Source: Drechslerella dactyloides
Lineage: Eukaryota > Ascomycota > Orbiliomycetes > Orbiliales > Orbiliaceae
DNA: 64,000 bases
NCBI GenBank assembly: GCA_020064725.1
Contig: JAGTWJ010000002.1
Coordinates: 992,001 to 1,056,000, forward strand
Direction of reading: 5' to 3'
Shown here piece by piece: positions 47,701 through 59,900 of this stretch. Position 1 is the stretch's first letter. Each line of letters opens with the position of its first letter. The notes below the pieces were generated by a model that saw only the letters and a list, made by a program, of their open reading frames with translations, did no database searches and was not told the origin of the DNA. The translations under genes and the position numbers were made by a program.

Positions 47701-47728
47701 GTACATTGACGTTCGACCGTGAAGACCG
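41779..47728. other. Gene-poor AT-rich region
   Basis: Nearly 6 kb without a supported gene. It holds a hairpin of AGTAAGTA repeats (42151-42178), a 65-bp inverted repeat with TA ends (42419-42483) and a tRNA-like half near 42710. Coding-like fragments of unclear strand occur at 44500-44980. The rest shows many TA/AT-rich words and no recognisable protein, consistent with decayed sequence. Confidence 0.45.
42419..42483. repeat. 65-bp MITE-like inverted repeat
   Basis: Perfect 12-bp terminal inverted repeats, TATCAGCCGCTC at the left and GAGCGGCTGATA at the right, enclose a 41-bp AT-rich centre. The outermost TA on each side could be the duplicated target of a Tc1/mariner-type element. No coding capacity; it could equally be a stand-alone hairpin. 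Confidence 0.45.
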
Positions 47729-47902
47729 TTATGTCGTAGATGTGTCTCCAGCCACGAAGAAGCGGAGCGCGAGAAGCGTGAAAATCGTGTAGCACATGTC
47801 TGAAACGCCATCGATGGTAAAGGGGGCGGCCGTAGGAACGGATGGCAGCTCGAAGAGCTGGTTGGTGGACATCGAGGTAAGGAGGACGGCTGTGCGAGGC
47901 AT
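47729..47902 (-). CDS. Possible 57-residue single-span membrane protein
   Basis: A single-exon minus-strand frame starting MPRTAVLLTSMSTNQLF, preceded by a CT-rich leader typical of fungal start sites. Third codon positions strongly favour C. It contains one hydrophobic stretch (MCYTIFTLLALRFFVAG) near the C-terminus, so a small single-pass protein is plausible. No family recognised. It lies about 440 bp downstream of the 860-codon gene on the same strand, so it could also be part of that gene's 3' untranslated region. Confidence 0.35.
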   Translation of the reverse strand: MPRTAVLLTSMSTNQLFELPSVPTAAPFTIDGVSDMCYTIFTLLALRFFVAGDTSTT

Positions 47903-48344
47903 GATAATCTTTGGGGCAAGAAAGAAAGTTGTGGGAGTTCCAGCGATGTAGTAAGAGCATCACATGTGCACTCCAAGGAGGCTACCTCCGAAATTTGGAT
48001 ACAGGAGGGATACCGTAAGATAGAAGTGATATATTGACACCAAAAATAAGAGCACAGTCTGATCCCGTTCCCATACCAAAAACCCGTTTACCGCTGTGAA
48101 ACGTCAAATAAAAGAAATCCCTGGCCGTAAAAAGGAGTAAAGTGTCCAACCGATAATTGTTCCTAAGATTTTTTTGATGTTCGCAAGAAGGGTATACGGA
48201 AACACAAAGCGAAGCAAAGCGAAGCAAAAAATGCAGATAGCGAGAAAGCTACATTGGAAAACTGGACAGGTATCCGAAAGGATATCTGTGACACAGGCCA
48301 ATAGACGGAATGCGGCGTGGGTTACCGAGCCCACGGCGACCGCT
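47903..48344. terminator. 3' region of the 860-codon gene
   Basis: A short non-coding interval on the 3' side of the minus-strand gene that ends at 48345. Purine-rich GAAGCAAAGCGAAGC repeats lie at 48206-48225. No separate gene seen. Confidence 0.4.
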
Positions 48345-50927
48345 CTATTCAAATTCGATGCCCTGGATGCTTGTAGGGTCACCTCCGGCGGCCAGGACGG
48401 CGGCGGCAGCCGCCTCCGACAGTTTTCGTCGCTTTTCTTGTGCTTCTCGTTCCCGCCGTGCCTTGGTTTTGGAACTGCCACTTGGTGCAACACCACTCAA
48501 AATCTTGGTGGCATCATGCGGAGTAAAGTTGACGAAGGCCACCCCGTCCTGGTTGTTCTTACCGCCCATGGGTGGCATGCGTGCGGACCTGCCGAGGCTG
48601 CCAGCTTTTCGCAAATAGGAAGACCTCGAAGCCCCATTGATATGGTTGCCGTGAGAGGGGACGGTCCGGAGGGGAATGGGTGGGGTAGACTGGACGGGCG
48701 TGTCATATCCCAACATTGACTTGGAAAGCGGGGTTCGCCGCGGGAAGGTGTTGAAGGCAGCATGTTGGTGCGGTTGGTGATGGTGCGCCGCTGAGTTGTG
48801 GAAGGGATCGATGAAATTGACCCCGGACGCACTTGTCGGAGAACAGAACCCGTCGGTTGGGGTGATCTGTTGGCTGAAATAGTAGCTGGGAGAGCCTGGC
48901 GGAGATGGCATCGCGGAATGCGCCTGCTGGCCGCCCATAAACGCGTACAAACGGTCCGATTCGAGAATCGGGGATCGCGGCTGCTGCTGCCCTTGCTGTT
49001 GCCCTTGCTGCTGTTGTTGGTGTTGAAGCAGCATCATCTGGCCGTTCAGGTTGTCGTTTGATGGTGTTTGATTGAAACGGCGCTTAGGCGACATGTTTGG
49101 CAGGGAAGTGAACCCCCCAGCGGCCGTTGTTGGGCCGGAGGAGGCTGGGTAGAGCAGAGAAGGATCATCCTGAGCGAGTTCGAGATTCACGCCCTGGCCC
49201 CACCAGGCCTGAGGCGAGGAGCCCTGGGCGGAGGAGGAGGAATCCTCGGCGTTGTCCAGATCGAGGGACTCGGTGATGGGACACGGAGCGTTGTTGAAGC
49301 TGGGGTAGGCGCTTAGAGGTGGCTGAGGCTTCATTATCGCCCCGGCGTCATCAAAGCTGTGCTCGGGCGAGAGATACTCGTGGGTGGGAGAGTGGTTGAG
49401 ATACTGGCGGCCCTGGGAGCTGGCGTATGGCGTCTCCATCTGTTCCTGGAGCTGTGGCATGCTATGAGGGCGAGAGAGTAGGTTGATCGCCTCTGCCTCG
49501 ACGTTGGAAGGGAGGGATTCGGTGGACAGGTTGTAGTTGCCGTTTATGTGAGGTGCAACATTGCCGTTCGGACACAAAAAGCTCTGGCGGCCACTAGATA
49601 GCGGCGGGGAAAGCGGGAGGTCTGTCGGGATGTTTGGCGGGAACAAATCTCCGTGATCTGTGGCAGACGGCTCCTTGTGTAGGAAATAGGACGCCTCGTG
49701 CTGGACCGGATATCTCACAGTGGTGGGGCCCGCGAGGTCGAAGGCCTGCGTACGGGCGGTGGCGAGCATTTCCTCGGTGTCGGAGAATGAGCTTTTATAA
49801 TTGACTCGTCGTCTCCAAAGTGGAGCCCTTTTCGCCTGCCGCTCGTCTAGGAGGCGGTAATGTTGCACGGCGGACAGAGAACGCCTGGCGGGGGCAGACC
49901 GGAGCCGGGCAGCGGAAAGATGGTGGAAGGCTCTGGCCTTGCTTGGGGGCAGCGTCTGGGCGTGTGCAGGATGAGAGAGCGGCTGTGGATGTGGATGTGG
50001 ATGGGAGTGGAGATGATGATGCTGTGAGGTCTGATGTTGATGGAGATGAGGGTGAGGGTGAGGGTGAGGATGGAGGGAAGATATATCGCTGGCGGGAGGA
50101 GTCGGTGAGGATGCGCCCTGCTTATGAGGAAGTTCGGGTTTCACTAGGGAGCCTGCCCCCGTCGACTGCAATTGGTCGGCCGCAAGACGGTCCAACGGGC
50201 TTAGCAGCAGCCCGCCCTCTAGTCCACCTCCTTCTGCTCCTCCTCCACCACTACCAGCAGCGTCCGTCTCGCCATCGCCAGGTCCCGAGTGCGAATGCGA
50301 CTGCCGGCAGCTCGGGCAGCTCGCGGGCGACGTCGAGGAACACGAGCAGGCTCTGCTGCGGTCCTGGGCTCCTCGGCTGCCGTCGCCGTCGACGTCGTCT
50401 TCTTCTCTCTCGCCGCTCCCACCGCGACGACGACGACGACCAACATCACAACCACCGCCAACCTCGCCTGCAACGTCGCCGTCGTCCCTGAAAGCGTGCA
50501 GGCCGTCGCTACCACCGTCAAGGTCATCCGGTGGCCCGCTTGTCTCATGGGCCTCTTGTCTAGCCCACGGCGAGGGAGGGTGGCCTCCCACTCCTCCCCC
50601 CATCATGGCAATCTCGATCCCGGGCACTTGGGGGGGTGGTATGTAGGAGCCAATCGAGTGCGGATGCTCGAACCTTGCGCCGGGTGCCGGGTTCTGCTCT
50701 TCAGCATTTGCATTTGCATTTGCTTCTTTCCGCTCCGAGCCCGCCTCCGTCGAGGACGTCTGCAAGTACTCACTCAGCAGGCAGTCAATCTGCTCGCCCG
50801 GGGCGGCCGCCGCCGTGGACGAATTGGAAGAGGAGGAGGTGGAGGAGGCCTTCGACCACCATGAATCATCCCTCAACCCGTTTTCGGAAGCGTAGGCATC
50901 CCTACTCTCATCCGCTGGCTTCCACAT
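48345..50927 (-). CDS. Low-complexity putative regulator with basic C-terminal motif
   Basis: A single open frame of 860 residues starting MWKPADESRDAYASENGL. I do not recognise the family. Most of it is low complexity: Ser/Asn, Gly, acidic/Arg, a His-rich stretch of HPHPH type, Gln and Pro/Ser. Islands that look constrained are DDSWWSKAS and IDCLLSEYLQ near the start, a central segment with SLSAVQHYRLLDERQAKRAPLWRRR followed by SFSDTEEMLATARTQ, and the C-terminus. The last 60 residues read VAFVNFTPHDATKILSGVAP, then SGSSKTKARREREAQEKRRK and AAAAAVLAAGGD, a short basic helix that could bind nucleic acid or serve in nuclear import. No DNA-binding domain is recognisable, so a transcription-related role is only a guess. 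It has a very long upstream gene-free region, as regulators often do. Confidence 0.7.
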   Translation of the reverse strand: MWKPADESRDAYASENGLRDDSWWSKASSTSSSSNSSTAAAAPGEQIDCLLSEYLQTSSTEAGSERKEANANANAEEQNPAPGARFEHPHSIGSYIPPPQVPGIEIAMMGGGVGGHPPSPWARQEAHETSGPPDDLDGGSDGLHAFRDDGDVAGEVGGGCDVGRRRRRGGSGEREEDDVDGDGSRGAQDRSRACSCSSTSPASCPSCRQSHSHSGPGDGETDAAGSGGGGAEGGGLEGGLLLSPLDRLAADQLQSTGAGSLVKPELPHKQGASSPTPPASDISSLHPHPHPHPHLHQHQTSQHHHLHSHPHPHPQPLSHPAHAQTLPPSKARAFHHLSAARLRSAPARRSLSAVQHYRLLDERQAKRAPLWRRRVNYKSSFSDTEEMLATARTQAFDLAGPTTVRYPVQHEASYFLHKEPSATDHGDLFPPNIPTDLPLSPPLSSGRQSFLCPNGNVAPHINGNYNLSTESLPSNVEAEAINLLSRPHSMPQLQEQMETPYASSQGRQYLNHSPTHEYLSPEHSFDDAGAIMKPQPPLSAYPSFNNAPCPITESLDLDNAEDSSSSAQGSSPQAWWGQGVNLELAQDDPSLLYPASSGPTTAAGGFTSLPNMSPKRRFNQTPSNDNLNGQMMLLQHQQQQQGQQQGQQQPRSPILESDRLYAFMGGQQAHSAMPSPPGSPSYYFSQQITPTDGFCSPTSASGVNFIDPFHNSAAHHHQPHQHAAFNTFPRRTPLSKSMLGYDTPVQSTPPIPLRTVPSHGNHINGASRSSYLRKAGSLGRSARMPPMGGKNNQDGVAFVNFTPHDATKILSGVAPSGSSKTKARREREAQEKRRKLSEAAAAAVLAAGGDPTSIQGIEFE

Positions 50928-53900
50928 CTGTACTCAAGTCGCCCCGAATACGCCCAGGAATGCGTCAAGACGAAATGGGTAAAAGAGGAAGCAAGGCCGC
51001 GCGCTCTCTATCAGCTTTCCTTCGAGTCGTCTCCAAGCGGTATGGGACGCCCTAGGTCAATATCTAGCCCTCGCTCTCCCTCTCTCTAGGCTGTCAAAAG
51101 GGATTTTTTTTGATTCAACGTAGCTGATTATTCCTGATGGCGGCAGGCTCCACGGCAATGATGATCCCCCTTCGATTCAGAAGGAAGTCCGTCGTCGTTC
51201 GTTTCCTCGCGAAGACCGTGACAACCACACCGTCGAAATAACACGCTCTGCTCACACACACGTAGCTGCGTAGAGACACGCAGATCTTGCCCTTTAAGCT
51301 CCGTCCGCCCTCAGAGTCAATAGCGTAGAGTTCCCACTCCACGTAATCACTCGATGGGAGTCTAGACTGGCAAAGAAGTGTGGAGCGATATATTGAGGTC
51401 GTTGGAGGAGGATTCGAAGGGCACGTCAGGCTGAGATCACCTCTGACGAAGAAACCCAAATGGCGATCGACTCCACAGCGGAGTGTGTTCGAAGTCGGCG
51501 ATATCCGGTTAGAAGAGAAGCCGCCTAGCAGGCAAAATGTATTGAATTAAGTTAATCAATAGTTGAGAAAAACCCGGGGAGGCGAATTGGATCAGTCGAC
51601 TTGAAACGACAATCGAGAGAGAGAGACGAGGGGAGAACACCTTCCTTCTATCTCACCAGCGAATGGCAAAATAGAAGCTGATGGCGAGCACGAAAAATAA
51701 ATCGTATGCCCGCGATCTCGCTGCTGTTTTATGAACGTCTGCGACCCATTCCACTGAGTATATCAACAAAATCACGATAGCGGTGTTCGTATCCAGCCAG
51801 CCTCTCGTCGGCTCGTCGCCAAATATCGGTTGTCCTGAAACCCGTCATTGACTGCCAGAACTCCTTAATGAACAGGCCTTTCTTCATAACACTGAAGATT
51901 CCTGATCAACGGATATTGAACGACGCCGTAGCTCGAGAAACAGGGTCGTGATCCAAATCGCAATGTCAGAAGCATTCATTCGACATGTCGTTGCCAACGC
52001 GCCACACTCAGGAACGTGGACAGATGCAGCGAAATTTCCTATCCGGGTGTGGAAGCGAAGGCGGATCGGAGGCGCCTGATAAAAAAAATGTCGAACAGGA
52101 AGAATAAAGAAGAATAAGACTAAGATACGGCGCTACCTGGGCTTGTGGGCTTGGCTGCTGCACGCCGCTGCGCAGGGAAGGGAGGGGAGGGGGGTGTGGC
52201 CCTGATGGGCATCAGCTGATGGTTGCTTTTCGTCCCGGGGTCAATGATGCTATGGACGTCAAAGATATTTCTCCGATGGGTATGGGCGCTTTGATAGAAA
52301 CCGTTTAGGTCAACGAGTTATACTGCATCATGAAATGATACTGGACGCCCGGGCATGCATTCCTAACCGATTTTACCAGGACGCATTCGGCACGCAGGCC
52401 TGTTCTTCTGTGGAGGGAATCGAACCGAAAATTCTGTGACATATATCATAATTCTTTTTTGGGAGAGTCTTGCGGTCTTTGCGCCCACGAGCCGGGCTAT
52501 CAATTACGCAACCTCCCGCGACGTCTATCATGTGGAAAAAGTCGTATTGCTTGTGCGCGCGCTCATGAACAGCAGTATTTCGAACCATGCAACCAATAAA
52601 GCAGACTTCGAGGCAACATTTGATATTCGGGCGCGCGACAGGACCAGCTACCACCAAGGAATAGCGAGCGACTAGCGTTCATCTCAAGCGGGATTCGTGC
52701 GTCCTGAGCTCAATGGCCGTGTCTGTAGATAACCCTAGCCGACGTGGGTGTGGGTGTGCATCGCGGCATACGGTCGACCGTACTCTTTCGGCGCGGGCGC
52801 GATCCTGCAGAGCCAAAAGCGTCCGGTCAGCGTGTGTGAAAGCACGACCCTCGCATATCCCGCCGCACGGGTCCAATGCGACTGTGGGATATGGACGAAG
52901 CAAACCAGGCATCAATATTGCCGCAGGAAATGACATACATGTACATACCGGAGCAATTTCGACCGCAAGCATTCAGCAGCAACTCGCGGCTTCCCTGTCC
53001 CCCTGGGAATTTCTGCAATAGAAGTCTATCGATGGCCCGAGATATGTTGACATGGCGATCGACTCGGGCTGGAATGCTGGTGGTGCGGTGGGTCCAACGC
53101 CCCCTCTTTTCCGCGAAGGTATAAGATGCCGCCACGCGAAGCTCGCTAAGGCCGAGCCAGGTACAGGGCTCTGCCAGCTGCCGTCTCGCGCAGTCCCGAA
53201 AGGAAACCGATCATTCAATTGGCCGAATTCTCAGCAATCTTCCGCAGGTTGCATTTGGAAGCCCGCCGCTGAAACCGTCGATGGAGCCCACTGCTGTTGT
53301 TCCTGTTCATTGTCCCGTCATATTTTCGTCGTCTCGCCGTCCGGGGCCAACGTAACTCGCCTGCGCTGCGCTGCACTCCGCCTGCCTGTTGGCTGCAACA
53401 CTCAACGCGAATATATCCAACCATTGCGTCGTTGGATGAAACACCGCCTTCACCATCCAGAGACCGCTTCTCGCGAGCCGAAATTACTTTCCCACGGAAC
53501 GCATTTTGTGACACGCCGCGGATTCGACGGTTCTGGTAATGCGTGCAAAGGGCGGTGGCGATCGTCCGGAGGAAAATGCCCCCAAGCCCTTCGCACCGTC
53601 GAACTAGGCTCCCAAGACCTAACATTTCCATGCTTTATCAAGGAGCGGCGTCGACGCATCGGGATAACGGCGCTCGCTGCTCGTCAGAGACAGAAGAAGG
53701 TATGGTCGAGTCGCACGGATCACTTTCGAGTCGATGTTAACTCCTCGCTGAAAACCTGCATAAGAACAATTTGCACTCGCTCCTGCAGCTAGCGGCCGTG
53801 TCTGCCGCTCCCTAAGGCTCGCCGGATACCTCGTATTCCCTGCCGACTCGGGGAAAAATCGACTGCATCTTAAGGCGGTGGAAGCAAGGAAGGCGGAAAT

Positions 53901-56900
53901 AGGCGCTATCTCTACTAAGGGGGCCTCGATCTGATCACATTTTCTCGCTCCTTCTCATGCTCGCCTTCAGCCCATGTTCGGATCGTGGAGGAGTCTTTGC
54001 GCCTTGTCCGCTTTGCGCTAGGACGGTTGCACTATATATGCACCAGCTCCTGGAGGAGGGCTGCTGATTGTCTGGTGATTGGGGCCATTAGGGGGCGTGG
54101 GCAACCAGAGGTTTGGGATGGCACAGAGCAGGTGACCTCCCAGCTGCTGCCGCATCAGTTTTTATCAGATCATCGACTCAAGTACCGATGTGTAGCTGCC
54201 GCTGAAAAGGCCTCATAGCTGGCGGAGCCGACGGGGCGATGCCACATCCGTATTTGCAGCTCGCTAATCCAACTTGTCGACTGTCGTGTTTTTGTTGGAT
54301 ATCCACCCACCGGAGAGCCGGCGCTGCCCACCCCATTGTCAGCCGGATGGACGCGAGAGACAAAAGCCAACTCGAGCGACTGCCAGGTAATCCAAACGAC
54401 AGGTTTCTGGTTCAACGTTCCGGTGCTGCTTCGGTTCTGGTCATCTGTGCGTAATCCTCAATTTCCAAGGTTGTCTCTGAGAGGCTACGGAAAATTGGAC
54501 TGTTCCTTGACATCGCCTGCAAGATCACCATCAGACCACCCACAGCCGCTCTAGCCCCGATATCCCGCCATTCCAGCGCTCGAGATGTCGATGCTGGAGC
54601 CCCGACTGAATTGGACAACTCGCCGCTTCTGGCAGTGAACAACTTTTTAAACGATTGGGCAATTGAGCCGACGGGGTGTAGGGAGAATCCATTCTCCATC
54701 GATCGACCGATCCCTTGCATCCTCAGGATCTGGCAAGTGCCATTGATGAGCAGGAGAGGTTCGTGCGAGGGTCTTTCGCTTTTCCAAGCGACTCGGCTAC
54801 CGGGAACTTGTCTTTGAATCGTGAAACCTGAGGGGGCTGCGTGCGAATTCCTTCAGAGCCTTCCTCCTAGGTCACATCATGACGTCTGGCAGATGGCCAG
54901 AATAGGCACAGCATGCAAAGACGACGGTGTCGATGTTCAAAAGATGGCTAGAGTCAATATTCTTGCTCCGGCCTGTCCAAAGTAACCGTACCCTCCGCGA
55001 TCACGATCCGGTCGAACGCAATATCTCCGAGCAAGGGACTGGATCGGCCATTCCTTGAGAGGTATACATTTCCGGCGGGGAGTCGGCAAATAAGGCTCGA
55101 ACGGGTGCTCCCATTAACAGGGTCGTTCGAGGGCTTTTGACAGACAATCGCTAAAGGCCCTGCCAGCTCGCATTCCTGATATGCAGCGAACACAGACGAA
55201 ACGGAGGGCGCTCAGATCGCGCCGCGTGTGGTGGATCTCCCTCCCACCCTCTGCCTTGTGCGAACCCTGTGGGCCTCTTTCCAACGGAGATCAGGACTCT
55301 CGTTTGCGTTTCAGAGGCGAACAGTCTCCCACACTTTCCCATGTGAGGGCCAAGGTCGACAGCTCGTCAATGATTGCGCCTTCCGCGGGTATGTCTCGCA
55401 GAATCCGTCAAAGCGCCCCGACTCGCCACACCGAGGCCACCGGTTAGAGCCTTGACCATTCCCAAGTCGTCCAGAGCAGACACTGTCTGCTTTGCTGGGG
55501 TGGTGGTGTGTCCTGGAGAGGCTGAGGACTAGCTGTCATGCAGCGCACGTCCTCGAGCTCCGGCTGGCTGTTATTCCCCGAGACTCAGCTCCGCTTCTGT
55601 TGTCATTCTGGTCCTAAGTGTTGATCGAACAAGATATCAGCACTATCGCTCGCTTGTAGAGAGTTCCCTCCCCAAAAAGTGCAAACGACGGAGCAAGCCC
55701 GTGCGCGAAACAATGGGGGGGAGAAAACGAGATATTTGGGGACTTAAAACAACCAAACTGGGTTTTCCATTCACCTACCCCAACGCCATGCCGATGGTGG
55801 CACAGCGATAAAACGCGTATAGCAGACGGCTACCCAAAGCACTTTCGAGTGAACGCTCGAGCATTCGGATGGCTCCGGTCTCACATTGAGCCCTAAAACA
55901 CTTTGGTTCTGCGGAGTGCCGAGATTCGACGGTCTTCTCTATACGAAGGTAGGCTACCTATCGGGGCCGCGTGTTTTTTTCTTCCTCTCACGAGCTAAGC
56001 ATTCTGTATATTTAAAGCACGAGAACGATCCCGGACCCGAAAACTAGAAAACTGGTTCGCTGTTTGTCCTCAAATCCAGCCGCTCAGGATCTGACAGCCG
56101 CTTAGATGGTCGTTCCATGCTGTTGGGCACAAAAATCGGCTGGTCGTGTTGTCTTTGTTCGAACGGAGATTTGTGGTGACGCGTAGGAGCGTTTATTGAA
56201 CAAAATGCAAAACCGGGCCGTATCATGCTTAGGGCGATGTTGGAGATAAAAAAAGAGGGGCTCGATCCGTGCGCGACGATGGGATGCAGCTTGGAGGGGG
56301 TGTGAAGAAAAAGAGCAGAAGTGCAGTTGTTCGCGGCCAGCCAGCTGACCGTCTGAGGGGTTTCTGTCAGGCGACGGGCGCACCTTTTCGCACTTCGTAC
56401 AACCACCAGTTGGGCAGGCAGACAGCAAACGCCACGCCCCCAACCGAACTGCCGTTAGAGGCCTTGCAGAAGCCTGCGGGCCATCCACTAACTTAATCTC
56501 GCGATATCCTGCCCAAACAGTTGGATGTTTTCCTCCATGTGCCAAGGGCCTGGTCATTTCGGCAAATGACGACAAGCTCTCCCGTCCGGCGCCGACATGT
56601 GCCCGGGTGGAAGACGTGAGCGTATCCCCGAGATTGTGACTGTTGTTGCGAGATTAAATTGCGCTTTCTGGGCATCTGCAAGTTTATGCTTCTGAACAAG
56701 TCGATAGCTGTATACAGCTGTAGACGCGTCAACTAAGCTTATCAGCAGCTATTCATACGATCGATATCGCGAAGGGTAGCTTACATCACTGGGAGCTTGT
56801 GATGGAGTTAAGTTGGTTGTCTCTGCGCTACCAACCCGTGTCTACCGGCACCTCGCCCGCCTGGCCGACGCCACGAAGCGAGCGAGCGACAAAGCCGTTC

Positions 56901-59900
56901 TCGCCGTCTTTGCATAGTGTGAGCCAAGGGCGATTGTGAACCCAGTCCGTGCGCCCGATGAAGACAAAAGATAGAGGGCTCGAGAGTATCGGTCGCGATC
57001 GATCGATCGAGCGCTCGCCGGAGCGCGCAGTCTTTTGTGTTGTTCATGACGTCGAGGCGAAGTGTTGAAACTGTGCCCTTGCATAATCTGAGGCCATCCC
57101 ACAGGCCAACTGCGAGCAGAGCGGAAGGCCTTAAGGGAGCACATGTTCTCGAGACCTGCATTTCTCATGCACCGATTGGTAACTATCACGCGGTTGGCAT
57201 TCCTGAGATACGCATGTCTACGGACATGCATGTTCACATGGTCGTATTTGTGGATATTGCCGCAGGCGAGCGGTGCAAATAGATCCCCTCCAAGGCTTTC
57301 TCCATGCAAATCGCTTCAGCGCACCTGGTCTGGAAGCAACATCCTTCTAGAGGTACTTGTAACATTTGAGTAGTACTATATCAATCTTATAATATAAATA
57401 CTGGATATTGGTATCTCGTAGAGGTAGACTATTTGAATTGCCAAAGTCAAGGTGGTACCAATACCGCGGCTGCGGTTCGCGGTAGAATTTCCTTGAATAT
57501 CCACACCTAGTGACAGTGCTAGTGCCAGATCTGGAACACAATCATATAGATCACGGGATGGAATTCGGACGCATGCATCTGCTTCAGGGGAATCCTGAGT
57601 CGACTTCCCACAATGACCACCGCACAGCATATAGAAATTTAACAAGACGTATAACGGACATGTTCGGCTGATCGATCGATCTCCGGATTCGCTCAGGGTA
57701 TAGCTGGAAAACCCCGGATCTAAAACAGAAACATAGATCAGCTCGATACGCGCTACTATGAAAGAGCTGTCTAGATCTCATCGATGTAAGCCGTCAACGT
57801 CATAACGTTACGCTATGCAAGATCTAAGGAATATTCAAGATATTGAGTTGATCGACAATGGCGTATGTACGCGTACGTACGGCGAGGCTCGTATACGTAC
57901 AAAACTTAAGCTTTAGTCTAATCGTAACATTTACCATGGATGCCCTGTTCAGAGACAAATAGATGAATCTAGATTCTGCAGAGACAAGTAAACTTAGAAG
58001 ATACGTCGTCACCAAATCAAATTATCCATCCGCAGAAGCAAGGGTTTGAAAGTATACAATAGGATTATTTTTCTGGCGGCTATATAGATCCAACGGGAAA
58101 ACAGTAGATCTAAGACAAGCCGGCAACAGACCAGTCAGAAGCAATCCCGCCTTTTAGCGTATAGATCGATATAGTTTCATCACGGTCTTGAGACTTTAGT
58201 GATAGTGTACATCTGCTTAGGGTCTACCTTGTGACGGGTTTGCCGGTTACGGCATATTTTGATACTGATCTTTAGAGAAACCGTACGAATATATAAGTAC
58301 TAAGTTTCTTTAAACAGAATATAGAACAAGTACATCTATTCTGGCTAGCTGCTTGAGCGTTCGAACTTGAAATGTTGTACGCCTGATAGAACATTGTAGG
58401 TATATGCACTATAACATTACCGGACTATGCAATACAATACTGATGAGTCTGAGCCGCAGATCTTTAAATCCAGAGTGAAGCTACAGAGGGTGACATAACG
58501 GCGAACATGAGCGAAACAAGATTACTTGCTTGCTCATAAACATTCGCCACTGGGTGTCCGACTAGTCAACTGCAATTTGGAAAACCTGTGGCTTGGTAGA
58601 AGAAGAATTCAAAATTTTACCATCGATGCCGTCAGCTTCCAGCAACGGTGCAACGGAATCAGCCGTCGTTTTATGCCGCTGGAGACCCCACCTCTCCGCA
58701 TGATTCACTTCAAGGGAGGCTAATATAGTAGTCGCACATGAAACCATTAGTCCGGCCATCCAACATTTTCTGATAAAGTTTAACTAAACTGCCACTCCGA
58801 TAGGTATTTATCGCCGCTAGCATGCCCTTGAGTATACCCTGTCCTTGCTAGTAGATCTATAGACATGCGGCAGTGCGAGCATCTTTGGCGGCTTCCGTAC
58901 TAGATGTGCTACACCCATGTAGTGATCATCCTTATCGCGCCTCGAAACTCTTCGGTGGAAACCCGCAACGGTAGCGTTTCCGAGACCTTCCTCAGCGAAA
59001 TTTATGCTAGATGGTAGCCTATACCCTCTTGCTGTCTTATGAACCAGATTATCGAGTCGGCCTGTACCCCACTGAAGGATGTGAATGGTTCTAAGGTGTG
59101 CCACCGCACGGATGAGTGTATCTACCGAACCAGAGCCCTGGGAAGAGGACAGACACAAGTGATTGAGCCGCCGCCACGGATTTGTCGGCGCCCACATAGA
59201 CTAGTACATGTACTATAGTGTAGTATGCAATCGGCCGGCAGTATAGTACCGATCCCAAGAGACTGGGACCGCGGATCCGTATCGACACGGCTTGACTAGC
59301 GTTAGCCAAGTGTATACATATGTATACATGTACACTAGGTATGCGCACGTACTCAAGCAGCTAATAGGGCTTATAGTATCTCTGCTGACCATTTAGCGCT
59401 ACTTTGTTGGAATCGACAATATCGATAGCTATTTCGTGCTTTTAACGCCCCCCTTTTGGAAAGGTCGCAGTGCGATTGCTCCTACTTAAAGAACGAGAAG
59501 TTCAATTCGATCGATCGATCGATCGTTGCATCGGTATGATCGAGCTTGAGATCGAAGATGTAGAAATCTTCTAACTCGCAGGCTAATACATTTCTACTTT
59601 GTTTCGTAAGCCAGGCACTTTCGTTTCTACTTTGCTGATACTAAATTTCCTGAACTGTTTTCTGCACTGCCGTTCTGTAGATTGAAATTGATTCTCGATA
59701 ACGACATGATCGAGACAGTGCACGAAGCTTCAGCCACATGTGCATGCAATCTACGCATGATATATATAGGACGCGACATCGAGGCTCGGTTCACCTGAAT
59801 AGCTAAACCCGAAGCTTCAAGATCAAGAACGGATTAGTCAATTCGACAATATCTACGTCTTCGCCACCGCGGCGCCAAGCTCGAGCTCTCAGGGGACTGT

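Noticed and set aside
52409..52510. B-box-like CGGTTCGATTCCC with an A-box-like GCGTAATTGATAGC upstream on the minus strand
   Set aside because: The acceptor and T stems do not pair and the anticodon loop lacks U33; not a functional tRNA.
53052..53792. 246-codon open frame on the plus strand
   Set aside because: Composition looks random, with no motif and competing frames of similar quality on the other strand.
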